Assembly (NCBI GenBank): GCA_937872515.1
Contig: CALMSX010000092.1
Span: 1-64,000 of the forward strand
Direction of reading: 5' to 3'
Length of the DNA stretch: 64,000 bases
DNA from: an uncultured Bacteroidota bacterium
GTDB taxonomy: Bacteria > Bacteroidota > Bacteroidia > Chitinophagales > Saprospiraceae
The position numbers and the translations under genes were made by a program. The notes beneath the pieces are model-generated. The model searched no databases. It had not been told where the DNA came from and worked only from the letters and a program-made list of their open reading frames with translations. Shown piece by piece: positions 9,801 to 18,149 of this stretch (the stretch's first letter is position 1; the number at the start of each line of letters is the position of its first letter).

Positions 9801-10025
9801 TTGAGAGAAGTATCTCTGGGTTATGAACTGCCAGCCAACCTGATTCCGGGAGTTAGCAATATTCAGCTGACCCTTACCGGCAGAAACCTGGTATCTTTTG
9901 ACAAATACAACGGCTACGATCCTGAAACCAATGCAGGGGGTGTTTCTGACAGGCTCAGGGGCATAGATTTTGGTAACGTGCCAATACCGCGCACCATGCA
10001 ATTTTCAGTAAGAGCAAGCTTTTGA
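6855..10025 (+). CDS. SusC/RagA family TonB-linked outer-membrane transporter
   Basis: This is the barrel subunit of a SusCD-type nutrient importer in the outer membrane. The 1056-residue protein has a signal peptide (residues 1-25, ending at LMGQA), a carboxypeptidase-regulatory-like beta-sandwich (about 28-110, with SYVGYQT), and a TonB-box-like LDEVVVTG at about 113-120. A plug domain follows, with NIRG-type motif NINLRGVNSI and GSRAANGVVLITTK, then the barrel to the C-terminal Phe (SVRASF). The susD-like gene follows after 14 bases. The substrate is unknown: no glycoside hydrolase or polysaccharide lyase gene is nearby, so a peptide or small-glycan substrate is as likely as a polysaccharide. 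Confidence 0.93.
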   Translation: MRKNLHFPWLVLAGLLCISAQLMGQANFSIKGVVTAGGEPVIGANVVIANTAYGTITDLDGMYELTGNLSAGSYVVNISYVGYQTLSQSVELKEGKNNLTVDASLEEDALKLDEVVVTGSSLASKRRELGNAVGTVSGDQLSKSGTGNALTALQGRVAGARITQTSGDPAGSININLRGVNSISGGSDPLYIIDGVIASNSTTAVSQTGVSAGEANLGTPRMADLNPNDIETINTINGAAAAAIYGSRAANGVVLITTKRGKAGKPVITIGSSINVNQLRKEVYISTYGKQFGFPELRLGNISTISAAQKAANPNVVTKEVIRDGAKFDLATNLVDVTRYDYQDNIFQTAYGTDNFVNVSGGSDKSRYFASVSYMKNGGIIKNTDFSRLNLRLNLDQQLTSWASLAVGLNAINSKAKELPSGNVFFSPINGINITNNIWDATARDANGNLKAVEPTRINPLTTVETFDFNQNVNRGISNIKLSLFPLEGLKLDLIAGLDAFSQSGNQYIPVYPYANVNILYYANGYASSTTNNSLQYNTDMNLSYERTFGKISSNTVVGYSYQNSRVDYLTSFGEAIAPGITTVNGSANRQTSYARSQYWIDGYFLQQTFGWDNKLFLTGAGRVDNSSIFSAGVRNQKYTKASISFVPSDFEAYKESGIADVMNSIKVRASFGEAGGVAAIGPYDRYNLISSVNYLGKNTYVPNAQIAFENVAPERTREVEAGLDLGFFKNKLALGLTVYSQRVFDLLVNRVLAASEGGTSRLDNVGEMSNKGFELSLNYNALKTKDLEWNIYGVYSRNKNLVEKLGSPRVAINNVAGAPVYLIEGQPAGVFFGTYFATNADGSRLLNSYGLEQTEKGTQKTYVAGSEIPAGSYVEGGVIYTPQRDANGQPTGTALSKIIGDPNPDFTMSIGTNFTWKKLTFGFLLDGVYGVDVFNADRRTRQGVGIGDYSEKELKGELPRGYILSIYPVEEWRVEDGSFTKLREVSLGYELPANLIPGVSNIQLTLTGRNLVSFDKYNGYDPETNAGGVSDRLRGIDFGNVPIPRTMQFSVRASF

Positions 10026-10039
10026 TTCATCAACACTAA

Positions 10040-11344
10040 ATGAGAAAAATGAAAACAATCATAAAAAACAAACTACTCATCCTGGCAGCCGGAGCCTTGT
10101 TATGGACTTCGTGCAGCAAAGATGAATACCTCAACCCCAGCCAGGCATCCGTTGAATCGGCAGTCAAAGACTTAAATGGTTTGATTGCCCTTGCCAACGG
10201 CTTGCAACAGAAGTATTCCGTAACAAGGACTTCTCCTATTTATTCTACCATTACGGCAAGCGGACTTTCTACAGGTGAATTGCTTGTACTCAATGCCGGA
10301 AATACCGATGAAGCCAACCTTCAGGCAGGTAAGGCCAACGTGTTGGGCAACAATGCCGTGGTCTCCAGACTATGGGAGCAGAGCCATCTGATCAAGGCCA
10401 ATGCAGACATCATCATCAAAGGAGCTGCCGCCATTGGTGATGAAGGAGCCAGAAATGCTTTGATTTGTTATGCCAATCTATACAAAGGTCTTGCCCTTGT
10501 GCAGTTAGGTACTTATTGGGAACAAGCCCCGATTTTGATTGCCAAAAATGCGAGCTTTTCACCCAGAACTGAAGTTTTAGGAGAGGCCATAAAACTTTTT
10601 GAAGCAGGGGCTGCTGCCGCAACCACCGCCAAGTTTGATGCCAAGTACCAAAAGGAGATTGACTTTGCCAATGCCTTTCAGGCCATGTTGGCCCGTACGT
10701 ATCTGATGTTGGGGGACTACGACAAGTCGGCTACAGCTGCCTCTAAGGTAGACTTGACTAAAAAATCAGACCTTTCTTACGACGACGTGGCCAGAAACCC
10801 CATCTTTGAAGTTCACTATTCCAATATCAATGTTTGTGAGCCCATTGATGCCAATCTGGGATTGAGTGGTGCTTTGACTCCCAATGATGCAGATGGCAGG
10901 GTTTTGTTTTATCTGAAATCCAAAACCTTTACCAACACAGCAAATGAGGGAAAGGGCTTTTTCACGAAGTTCAGTGATAAAATTCCACTGTATTTGCCAG
11001 GAGAAATTATGTTGATCAAGGCAGAGTGTGCGGCTCGTAAAAATGATCTGGTTACCGCAGTAGCTGAGTTGAACAATGTGCTTACCAAAAGTGCAGACAT
11101 CTACGGTGTAAATGCAAACCTTCCGGCTTATGCTGGCCCGGTTACACAGGCAGATGTGCTCCAGGAAATCTATCGCAACCGTTGCATCGAATTGTATAAC
11201 TCAGGCTTGAAACTGGAAGACAGCAGAAGATTTGGCAGACCTGGTCCTAATGATGCCGGTGCAGAGAGAAGCAGGAATTTTTATCCTTATCCTACAACGG
11301 AAAGAGACAACAATCCCAATACACCGGCGGATCCAACAATCTAA
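10040..11344 (+). CDS. SusD/RagB family surface lipoprotein
   Basis: This is the lid and substrate-binding lipoprotein partner of the preceding SusC-like transporter. It has a lipoprotein signal with the lipobox region LLWTSCSKDE; the Cys at about residue 25 would be lipidated. A second ATG at 10049 gives a tidier signal peptide. The C-terminal third has the SusD hallmarks: a helical IYRNRCIELYNSGLKLEDSRRFG stretch (split here: IYRNRCIELYNSG, then LKLEDSRRFG) and YPYPTTERDNNPN at the end, equivalent to the usual pattern of initial-helix residues followed by a Pro/Asn-rich tail. At 434 residues it is slightly shorter than many SusD proteins. It is co-transcribed with susC. Confidence 0.92.
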   Translation: MRKMKTIIKNKLLILAAGALLWTSCSKDEYLNPSQASVESAVKDLNGLIALANGLQQKYSVTRTSPIYSTITASGLSTGELLVLNAGNTDEANLQAGKANVLGNNAVVSRLWEQSHLIKANADIIIKGAAAIGDEGARNALICYANLYKGLALVQLGTYWEQAPILIAKNASFSPRTEVLGEAIKLFEAGAAAATTAKFDAKYQKEIDFANAFQAMLARTYLMLGDYDKSATAASKVDLTKKSDLSYDDVARNPIFEVHYSNINVCEPIDANLGLSGALTPNDADGRVLFYLKSKTFTNTANEGKGFFTKFSDKIPLYLPGEIMLIKAECAARKNDLVTAVAELNNVLTKSADIYGVNANLPAYAGPVTQADVLQEIYRNRCIELYNSGLKLEDSRRFGRPGPNDAGAERSRNFYPYPTTERDNNPNTPADPTI

Positions 11345-11413
11345 TGTAGGGGCTTAGGGTTAACACTGCCCGGCCTTACATCACCTATCAGAATTCAAAA
11401 CCTTTTGATTTTT

Positions 11414-11441
11414 TTGGGGGAGGCAATAGCTTCCCCAATTT
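11414..11441. terminator. Bidirectional terminator between susD-like and serine hydrolase genes
   Basis: A nine-pair stem (TTGGGGGAG with CTTCCCCAA, one G-U pair) with a seven-base loop is flanked by T-runs on both sides. It sits between convergent genes and can act in both directions. Confidence 0.6.
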
Positions 11442-12746
11442 TTATTTGCCAGTCCAGATTATTTTGCCGGTGAGTCTGCTTTTGTTGCCGGTCATTGCGG
11501 TGAGGAAATAGCAGCCGTGCGACAACTCTGATAAATTCATGGCCTCCCCGCCCTCAGCCACCGCAACTAATTTGCCCATGGCATCCACAATCCGCACCTC
11601 CCCAATATTTTGGACAGTGGAAAAAGTCAGGTCAGAACCAACAACCTCAAACCATGTGTGGTTACTATCAGTTGCATCATTTACTGCTGTGGTTTTGGTC
11701 ATTATTTTAGATAGTTTGCTCCATAGCAAGGCGTCAAAAACAATGGGAACGGCCACATCTTCATCAGTAGCTTTGTCTCCCATGCGCACTACCACCAGGT
11801 TCTGACTGGGAACGATGTAGAGTTTCTGGTCATTTTTGCCAAGGGCTGCAAACATATCTGCAGGGGCAGTAGTAACGAGTGGGCCGGGGAAGACAAATTG
11901 AGCGCCGGGAAGCATGAAACTGGATTTGCCATTGAGCCACCACAAATAGCCATATGACTGGTTGAGGTTTTGAGATGTCTGCGACATGGCATTAACATAA
12001 GCGGGATTATTAATAACATCAACCCCTGCCCAGCTTCCTTTTCCGAGAACCAGCAGGCCAAATCGAGCCATAACCCTGGCTGTGCTGTAAAATACATTGT
12101 TGTAATTGGACTGTATGTATAAGCCATTGATGCCGGTCTTATCGCTTAGTCTTGACTTGAGGTAGGCATTGAGGTTTTGACCGGTGGCCCCTTCTATGAC
12201 GCCATCCAGCAAGGTGTAGGGACTGTTGTGATAGGCCCATCTGCTGCCGGGAGCTGCCAGGCACTGCAGGCATTCCGGATCAGTGCACTCAAAGCTGGTG
12301 TTGTCGTTGAGTCCGGTAGTCATGGTGATTTGATGTTGAATAGTAATCTTACTTTCTTCGGCTGCTGTACAGGAGGTCCAGCCAACGCCCAGATATTTTG
12401 AGGTTGGGTCGGTCAGTTTCAATTTTCCATCTGCCTGGGCACAGGCAACCATCACACTGGTGAGCGATTTACCCGCACTGGCCCAATACCAGGGCTTGGT
12501 GGCGTTGTGGTCATTGAAATAATATTCCAACACAATTTTACCGTCTTTCAACACCATAAAAGCTTTGGTGTCGGTGGTATCAAGAAATAAACGGAGGTCT
12601 TGCAGCAGCGTTGTGTCCCAGCCCAGGGCATGCGCATCGGAGGTCTGCCAGACAGAGCCGGTTATGGGGGGATAATACAGATTTTGGGCATGAGAAAGTA
12701 CCCCGCAAAAAGAGAATAACAGGGAAAAACACAAAGATCGCAACAT
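11442..12746 (-). CDS. Secreted class C beta-lactamase-fold serine hydrolase with T9SS-like tail
   Basis: The protein belongs to the penicillin-binding/beta-lactamase (class C, esterase EstB-like) family. The SxxK nucleophile motif is SAGK (in WASAGKSLTS), the YxN motif is YHN (in RWAYHNSPY), and a GKND replaces the usual KTG region (in ALGKNDQKLYIVP). The last ~80 residues look like a T9SS type A sorting domain (RIVDAMGKLV ... HGCYFLTAM). I start at ATG 12746, which gives a clean signal peptide; the frame extends to 12779, but a near-consensus -7 element (GATCTTTG, 12767-12774) lies inside that extension. Its substrate could be a peptide, ester or cell-wall fragment. Confidence 0.85.
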   Translation of the reverse strand: MLRSLCFSLLFSFCGVLSHAQNLYYPPITGSVWQTSDAHALGWDTTLLQDLRLFLDTTDTKAFMVLKDGKIVLEYYFNDHNATKPWYWASAGKSLTSVMVACAQADGKLKLTDPTSKYLGVGWTSCTAAEESKITIQHQITMTTGLNDNTSFECTDPECLQCLAAPGSRWAYHNSPYTLLDGVIEGATGQNLNAYLKSRLSDKTGINGLYIQSNYNNVFYSTARVMARFGLLVLGKGSWAGVDVINNPAYVNAMSQTSQNLNQSYGYLWWLNGKSSFMLPGAQFVFPGPLVTTAPADMFAALGKNDQKLYIVPSQNLVVVRMGDKATDEDVAVPIVFDALLWSKLSKIMTKTTAVNDATDSNHTWFEVVGSDLTFSTVQNIGEVRIVDAMGKLVAVAEGGEAMNLSELSHGCYFLTAMTGNKSRLTGKIIWTGK

Positions 12747-13003
12747 GGTGGAATTTTTACTTTGACCAAAGATCGCCATTAGGGTTTATCCAAGGGTTAG
12801 AATTATTGCCATTATTTTATAAAAATCCGGAGGCAGGAAAAGTGTGAGATAGTCAACAAAATTTAATTTGGTAGTTTTTTAGCAGAATGTCGAAATAAAT
12901 GATGGTTTTTTGATTTTTATTTAGACCGTTTCGAAATTAAATTCTTCAAGTATCAAAAGCATGAATTGGGATAAAATCTTAGAAATAACTGCCGTACAAT
13001 GAT

Positions 13004-13011
13004 TATTTTTG
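13004..13011 (+). promoter_or_regulatory. Putative -7 element of the 2-oxoacid oxidoreductase operon
   Basis: TATTTTTG matches TAnnTTTG and lies 47 bases ahead of the ATG at 13059. No -33 TTTG was found at the right distance, so support is moderate. Confidence 0.35.
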
Positions 13012-13058
13012 CTGACCTGTGACCCAGGTTGCAGAGCTAGAACTTCAATTAAAATTGT

Positions 13059-14843
13059 ATGGATCGCACCAATGTAAACAACCCGGAATACTATCACAAA
13101 GTGGTGGATTGTCAGTATGCCTGTCCGGCACATACACCTGTACCGGAGTACATCAGATTAATAGCAGCCGGCAAATATACAGAGGCCTACATGGTCAACT
13201 GGGAATCGAATGTTTTTCCCGGTGTACTGGGCAGAACCTGCGACCGGCCTTGTGAACCTGCATGCAGAAGGGGCAGGGTAGAAGAAGAGCCCGTAGCCAT
13301 TTGTAGGTTAAAAAGGGTGGCGGCTGACCACAAGGGAAGTATCAAACACCTTATGCCGGCAATACCCGACCAGAAAAATGGCAAAAGAGTGGCACTGATC
13401 GGTGGCGGACCTGCCTCACTAACGGTAGCAAGAGACCTGGCACCACTGGGATATGATGTTGATCTTTATGATGACCAGCAGAAAGGGGGTGGAATGATGC
13501 GCAGCCAGATTCCCTCTTTTAGGTTGCCGGCCGAAGTCCTGGACGAAGAAGTAAATCAAATAACAGACCTGGGCATTAAGACCCATTTTAATACCAGGGT
13601 AGAAAGCCTGAGAGATGTGATGGCCAAGGGCTATGATGCCGTATTTGTAGGTACGGGGGCACCAAAAGGCAAAGACCTGGAGATGCCGGGCAGGCACGAT
13701 GCCCGGGGACATATCCACATAGGTATTCAGTGGCTCGCCAGCGTGGCATTTGAACACATCCACACCATTGGCAAAAAAGTAATTGTATTGGGCGGTGGTA
13801 ATACCGCTATGGATTGTTGTCGAACAGCCAGGAGGCTGGGAGGAGAGGAAGTAAAAGTAGTAGTGCGCAGTCCTTTTGCAGAAATGAAGGCATCTCCCTG
13901 GGAAAAGGAAGATGCTATGCACGAAGATATTCCCATCATCGACAATCATGTACCCAAACAGTTTGTCATTGAAGATGGAAAGTTGAAGGGGGTCTTATTT
14001 GAAAAAGTAAGCCCTGTTTATGAAGATGGCAAAAGAAAGCTAAAACCAACAGGTGAGCCGGATGTTTTGATCGAAGCAGATGATGTTCTGATTGCCATCG
14101 GACAAGAGAACACCTTTCCATGGATAGAAAGAGATCTGGGACTGGAATTTGACCAGTGGGGAATGCCGGTTATCAATCCGGTTAATTTTGCCTCCACTCT
14201 GCCTGGTGTATTTTTTGGTGGTGATGCAGCCCTCGGTCCAAAAAACATCATTACGGCTGTAGCCCAGGGCCACGAAGCTGCCATCTCCATAGATTTATAT
14301 TGCCAGGGTAAAGACCTGAGCCAGCGCCTGGAGCCGAGGACTAAGATCCAGAGCACCAAGATGGGCATCCATGAGTGGAGTTATGACAACGGGGTTGCGG
14401 CCGACCTTCGGTATGCTGTGCCACAGGCTGATAAAGAAGAAACCCTGAGAGACAGGAAAAAAGAAGTGGAGCTGGGCTTTGACCTCAAAACTGCCTTCCG
14501 CGAGGCGCAACGTTGTTTTAACTGTGATGTGCAGACCGTATTCACGGATAACAAATGTATAGAGTGTGATGCCTGCATGGATATTTGTCCTACATCGTGC
14601 ATCACCTTTACCAACAACGAAGAAGACGAGTCGGTATTGAGACAAAAATTATTGGTACCGGCGCTCAATATGGAGCAGGATTTATTGGTTTCAGGTCCAC
14701 TGAAAACCGGTAGGGTTATGGTTAAAGACGAAGATGTATGTCTGCACTGCGGCTTGTGCGCTGAGCGTTGTCCAACTGCAGCATGGGATATGCAGAAATA
14801 TTTATATAATACCGCAAAAGCGGGTCATCACTGTTATGTATGA
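13059..14843 (+). CDS. GltD-like FeS flavoprotein, electron-transfer subunit of a 2-oxoacid oxidoreductase
   Basis: The 594-residue protein has the layout of a glutamate-synthase small-subunit-like NAD(P)H:acceptor oxidoreductase with ferredoxin domains. The N-terminal cysteines (CQYACPAH, CDRPCEPACRRG) bind a FeS cluster. An FAD-binding GGGPASLTVARDLA is near residue 113 and an NAD(P)-binding VLGGGNTAMDCCRTARR near residue 245. At the C-terminus there are two [4Fe-4S] motifs, CIECDACMDICP and CLHCGLCAERCP. It overlaps the next gene (KorA-like) by four bases, which shows it belongs with that enzyme. It probably passes electrons between reduced ferredoxin-type clusters of the oxidoreductase and NAD(P)H; the direction cannot be told. 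Confidence 0.88.
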   Translation: MDRTNVNNPEYYHKVVDCQYACPAHTPVPEYIRLIAAGKYTEAYMVNWESNVFPGVLGRTCDRPCEPACRRGRVEEEPVAICRLKRVAADHKGSIKHLMPAIPDQKNGKRVALIGGGPASLTVARDLAPLGYDVDLYDDQQKGGGMMRSQIPSFRLPAEVLDEEVNQITDLGIKTHFNTRVESLRDVMAKGYDAVFVGTGAPKGKDLEMPGRHDARGHIHIGIQWLASVAFEHIHTIGKKVIVLGGGNTAMDCCRTARRLGGEEVKVVVRSPFAEMKASPWEKEDAMHEDIPIIDNHVPKQFVIEDGKLKGVLFEKVSPVYEDGKRKLKPTGEPDVLIEADDVLIAIGQENTFPWIERDLGLEFDQWGMPVINPVNFASTLPGVFFGGDAALGPKNIITAVAQGHEAAISIDLYCQGKDLSQRLEPRTKIQSTKMGIHEWSYDNGVAADLRYAVPQADKEETLRDRKKEVELGFDLKTAFREAQRCFNCDVQTVFTDNKCIECDACMDICPTSCITFTNNEEDESVLRQKLLVPALNMEQDLLVSGPLKTGRVMVKDEDVCLHCGLCAERCPTAAWDMQKYLYNTAKAGHHCYV

Positions 14844-16639
14844 GTGGAGTAAATGATTTTGTAATACGATTTGCCAACGTAAATGGAACGGGATCGGCGA
14901 GTGCCAATTTTTTATTTGCCAAAACCGTGTTCCGAATGGGCGTACCTGTGGTACCCAAAAATATATTCCCGTCAAATATTCAAGGCTTGCCAACCTGGTA
15001 TGAGGTAAGGGTAAGTGAGAAGGGTTATTTGGGCAGAAGAGATGGAATCGACTTTATGGTGGCCATCAATCCACAATCATTTAAAAAAGATGTGGCATCT
15101 GTAAAATCGGGTGGCTTTTTTATGTACGACAGCACCAAGGTCTTGCACGAAGAATTTATCAGGCCCGACATCCATTACATTGGGGTGCCGATGATGGAGA
15201 TTTGCAATCAGGAATTTACCGACGCCAGGCAGCGACAATTGTTTAAAAACATAGTGTATGTTGGCGCACTGGCGAGTTTATTGAAGCTTGATTTTTCGGT
15301 AATCGAACAATTGTTTGCCGAGCAATTTAAGGGCAAGGAAAAATTAATTGCGCCCAACATCAAAGCCCTTTACCTGGGTGCCGATTATATTTCTAAAAAC
15401 ATTACCACTTATCCTTCCTTTTATGTGGAAAGGAGAGATTTGGTGGGTGACAGCATACTGGTCGACGGCAATACCGCCGCAGGATTGGGAGCTGTTTATG
15501 GTGGCGCCAGTGTAGTAAGCTGGTATCCCATTACACCTTCTACCTCACTGGTGAGTGCATTTGAAGATTTTGCCAAAGAACTAAGGGTAGATGCCGAAAC
15601 CGGTAAGAACAATTTCAGTATAGTACAGGCCGAAGACGAGTTGGCGGCCATCGGCATGGTCATGGGGGCGAGCTGGAATGGGGCGCGGTCTTTTACAGCT
15701 ACCAGTGGTCCTGGTGTTTCGTTGATGAATGAATTCTTGGGACTTGCCTATTTTTCTGAGGTGCCAATTGTATTGGTCGATGTGCAAAGAGCAGGGCCTT
15801 CAACCGGAATGCCAACGCGTACCCAACAATCGGATATTCTGGAGGCAGCTTATGCTTCGCATGGAGATACTAAACATGTTTTGTTATTTCCTTCAACACC
15901 TGAAGAGTGTTTTCACTTTATGTCGGAAGCATTTGACCTGGCTGAGGGCTTGCAAACCCCTGTCTTGATGATGTCGGATCTCGACCTTGGTATGAATGAT
16001 CACATGTCAGCTCCTTTCAAATGGGATGACGAAAAAAAATACCAACGTGGCAAGGTACTCAATGCCGAAGAATTGGAGAAGGTGAAAGACTGGGGCAGGT
16101 ATAAAGATGTAGACGAAGATGGCGTGCCTTATCGCACCTTGCCGGGCAGTCACCCCACCAAAGGTGCTTACTTTACCAGGGGATCTTCGCACGATGAATA
16201 TGCCCGATATACCGAAGATTCAGATACCTATGTCAGGATCATGGAACGGTTGGTGAAAAAAATGGAAACCGCCAAAAGTAAGGTGCCGGCTCCCGAAATT
16301 CACGATAGCGGCAATGCCATGGGCATCCTTTATTATGGTACATCGGCTCATGCATGTGAAGAAGCCAAAGATCTGCTGGCAGAAGCGGGTACCAAGGTAG
16401 ATAGCATTCGCATCAAAGCCTTTCCTTTTAGCGACGAAGTGAAGGCCTTTATAGAACGCCACGATCAGGTTTTTGTGGTAGAACAAAACAGAGATGCCCA
16501 GTTGCGAACCCTGTTGATCAACGAAATGGATTTGAATCCGGCTAAGTTGACAAGGGTCTTACATTATGACGGAACCCCCATCAGTGCAGATGTAGTGTTG
16601 CAGGGAATGCTGTCCAATTTTAAATCACAAAGTCATTAA
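14840..16639 (+). CDS. korA: 2-oxoacid:ferredoxin oxidoreductase, fused gamma-alpha subunit
   Basis: The 599-residue protein has an N-terminal gamma domain (about residues 1-190) fused to the alpha (pyrimidine-binding) domain, which starts near AAGLGAVYGGASVVSW and contains the signature YPITPST. This is the usual form of 2-oxoglutarate-type KorA in Bacteroidota. With KorB it oxidatively decarboxylates a 2-oxoacid to its acyl-CoA and reduces a low-potential acceptor. The substrate (2-oxoglutarate, pyruvate or branched chain) is not certain. It overlaps the GltD-like gene by four bases and is followed after 11 bases by korB. Confidence 0.92.
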   Translation: MSGVNDFVIRFANVNGTGSASANFLFAKTVFRMGVPVVPKNIFPSNIQGLPTWYEVRVSEKGYLGRRDGIDFMVAINPQSFKKDVASVKSGGFFMYDSTKVLHEEFIRPDIHYIGVPMMEICNQEFTDARQRQLFKNIVYVGALASLLKLDFSVIEQLFAEQFKGKEKLIAPNIKALYLGADYISKNITTYPSFYVERRDLVGDSILVDGNTAAGLGAVYGGASVVSWYPITPSTSLVSAFEDFAKELRVDAETGKNNFSIVQAEDELAAIGMVMGASWNGARSFTATSGPGVSLMNEFLGLAYFSEVPIVLVDVQRAGPSTGMPTRTQQSDILEAAYASHGDTKHVLLFPSTPEECFHFMSEAFDLAEGLQTPVLMMSDLDLGMNDHMSAPFKWDDEKKYQRGKVLNAEELEKVKDWGRYKDVDEDGVPYRTLPGSHPTKGAYFTRGSSHDEYARYTEDSDTYVRIMERLVKKMETAKSKVPAPEIHDSGNAMGILYYGTSAHACEEAKDLLAEAGTKVDSIRIKAFPFSDEVKAFIERHDQVFVVEQNRDAQLRTLLINEMDLNPAKLTRVLHYDGTPISADVVLQGMLSNFKSQSH

Positions 16640-16650
16640 ATTTCGGTTAT

Positions 16651-17703
16651 ATGAGTTACAGTAAACCGGTATTTCACCACCCCAATCTTACCAAAAATGC
16701 ATTGGGATATACTAAGAAAGATTACGAAGGCAGTTTGTCGACCCTCTGTGCGGGCTGTGGACACGATTCCATTAGTGCCGCCATTGTAGAGGCCTGCTTT
16801 GAATTAAATATTGAGCCCCATCGCGTAGCCAAGTTATCAGGTATCGGATGTTCATCCAAAACCCCGGCATATTTTCTCAACAATTCTCACGGCTTTAACT
16901 CTGTGCATGGCAGGATGCCCTCGATTGCTACAGGCGCCAATCTGGCCAACAGAGATCTGATCTACCTGGGCGTTTCGGGTGATGGGGACACCGCCTCCAT
17001 TGGCATGGGACAGTTTTGTCACGTGATCAGAAGGAATCTCAATATGATCTACGTGGTTATGAATAACGGCTGTTATGGTTTGACCAAGGGCCAGGATTCG
17101 GCTACAGCAGATAAGGGGTCGATAGCAAAGGCCGGAAATATGAACCCATTTGAAGGCATCGATTTGTGTAGCCTTGCCATAGAATTAGGCGCTACCTTTG
17201 TAGCCCAGAGTTTCAGCGGCGATAAGAGTCAGCTGATTCCCATCCTTCAGGCAGCCATGAGCCACAAAGGTTTTGCCTTGGTCAATGTAATCTCTCCTTG
17301 CGTTACTTTCAACAACAACAATGGTTCTACCAAATCCTATGACTATGTCAGGGAGCACAACGAAAGCATGGGGCGCATCGATTTTGTGCCCATTGGCGAA
17401 GAAATTACGACCCAGTATGCCGATGATGAAGTAAAAGAGGTTAAGTTTCACGACGGCAGTGAGGTGCTTTTTCACAAATTGAGAAAGGATTTTGACCCTG
17501 AAAATAAAATTGAGGTGATCAATGCCATACAAAATGCCAGGTCGAAAAACGAGATCCTGACAGGGATCCTTTACCTGGATCGCCATGGGGTGGAGCTCAA
17601 TGATTTGCTCAATACCACTGCGGTGCCCTTGAACCAGCTCACAGAAAAGGAACTTTGTCCGGGATCTGCCATGCTGGCTGAAATCAATCAGGGATACAGA
17701 TAG
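16651..17703 (+). CDS. korB: 2-oxoacid:ferredoxin oxidoreductase, beta subunit
   Basis: The 350-residue protein is the thiamine diphosphate-binding subunit. LCAGCGHDSISAA near residue 32 and GIGCSSKTP near residue 65 supply cluster-binding cysteines. The ThDP/Mg motif is GDGDTASIGMGQF ... VVMNNGCYGLTKGQ (residues about 110-150). A conserved late segment NVISPCVTFNN includes the third cluster cysteine. It completes the operon with the KorA-like and GltD-like genes, and together they should form a working enzyme that links 2-oxoacid oxidation or synthesis to ferredoxin and NAD(P). Confidence 0.93.
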   Translation: MSYSKPVFHHPNLTKNALGYTKKDYEGSLSTLCAGCGHDSISAAIVEACFELNIEPHRVAKLSGIGCSSKTPAYFLNNSHGFNSVHGRMPSIATGANLANRDLIYLGVSGDGDTASIGMGQFCHVIRRNLNMIYVVMNNGCYGLTKGQDSATADKGSIAKAGNMNPFEGIDLCSLAIELGATFVAQSFSGDKSQLIPILQAAMSHKGFALVNVISPCVTFNNNNGSTKSYDYVREHNESMGRIDFVPIGEEITTQYADDEVKEVKFHDGSEVLFHKLRKDFDPENKIEVINAIQNARSKNEILTGILYLDRHGVELNDLLNTTAVPLNQLTEKELCPGSAMLAEINQGYR

Positions 17704-17749
17704 ACCCAACCCTTGTTTTCGGTTATTCGTCTAATAGAAAAACAATAAC

Positions 17750-18094
17750 ATGAAAAAAACACTGCTATTGGCTTCATTTCTATTGGGACTGATGACATCT
17801 TGTTCAAAATCAGAAGATAATTGTGTACCCGGAAAACTGGAAGGGTCCTGTATCCAAGGCAAGATAGAAACATTTAAACAGGAAGAAAGATCCATAGCTG
17901 TCTATAGTTACCAAGTGGATTGTGAAATTCATTATTGGTTTCATGACGGCTCGAGAGCCTGGGATGGTTCAGAATATATTTACAACGATGCGTGTGAAGA
18001 AGTGTGCCAATTGTGTGGATTTTGTGTTCAGAACATTTGCGGTGAAAAATATCCTTCCAACATTGATGACTGGACTCTGGTCTGGAAAAAATAA
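17750..18094 (+). CDS. Small Cys-rich lipoprotein
   Basis: The 114-residue protein has a lipoprotein signal (LLGLMTSCSKSED), so it should be anchored in the outer membrane or periplasm. The mature part has nine or so cysteines, clustered as CEEVCQLCGFCVQNICG near the end. It loosely resembles small Bacteroidota lipoproteins of the DUF6970 kind (a V-Y-S-Y ... YWF pattern before a Cys-rich end), but I am not sure of that family. It stands alone between the oxidoreductase operon and the glycosyltransferase gene. Confidence 0.72.
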   Translation: MKKTLLLASFLLGLMTSCSKSEDNCVPGKLEGSCIQGKIETFKQEERSIAVYSYQVDCEIHYWFHDGSRAWDGSEYIYNDACEEVCQLCGFCVQNICGEKYPSNIDDWTLVWKK

Positions 18095-18122
18095 GAGTTC
18101 AGGGCTTAGCTAAAATTCTTCT

Positions 18123-18130
18123 TACCTTTG
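18123..18130 (+). promoter_or_regulatory. Putative -7 element of the GT39-type gene
   Basis: TACCTTTG matches TAnnTTTG exactly and lies 19 bases before the TTG start at 18150, so the leader would be very short. Several other genes in this window have the same arrangement. Confidence 0.5.
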
Positions 18131-18149
18131 TGGCTCTAATTAGATCACA

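Noticed and set aside
13419..13949. Minus-strand ORF in the GltD-like gene
   Set aside because: It is antisense to FAD/NAD(P) motifs that are clearly coding on the plus strand.
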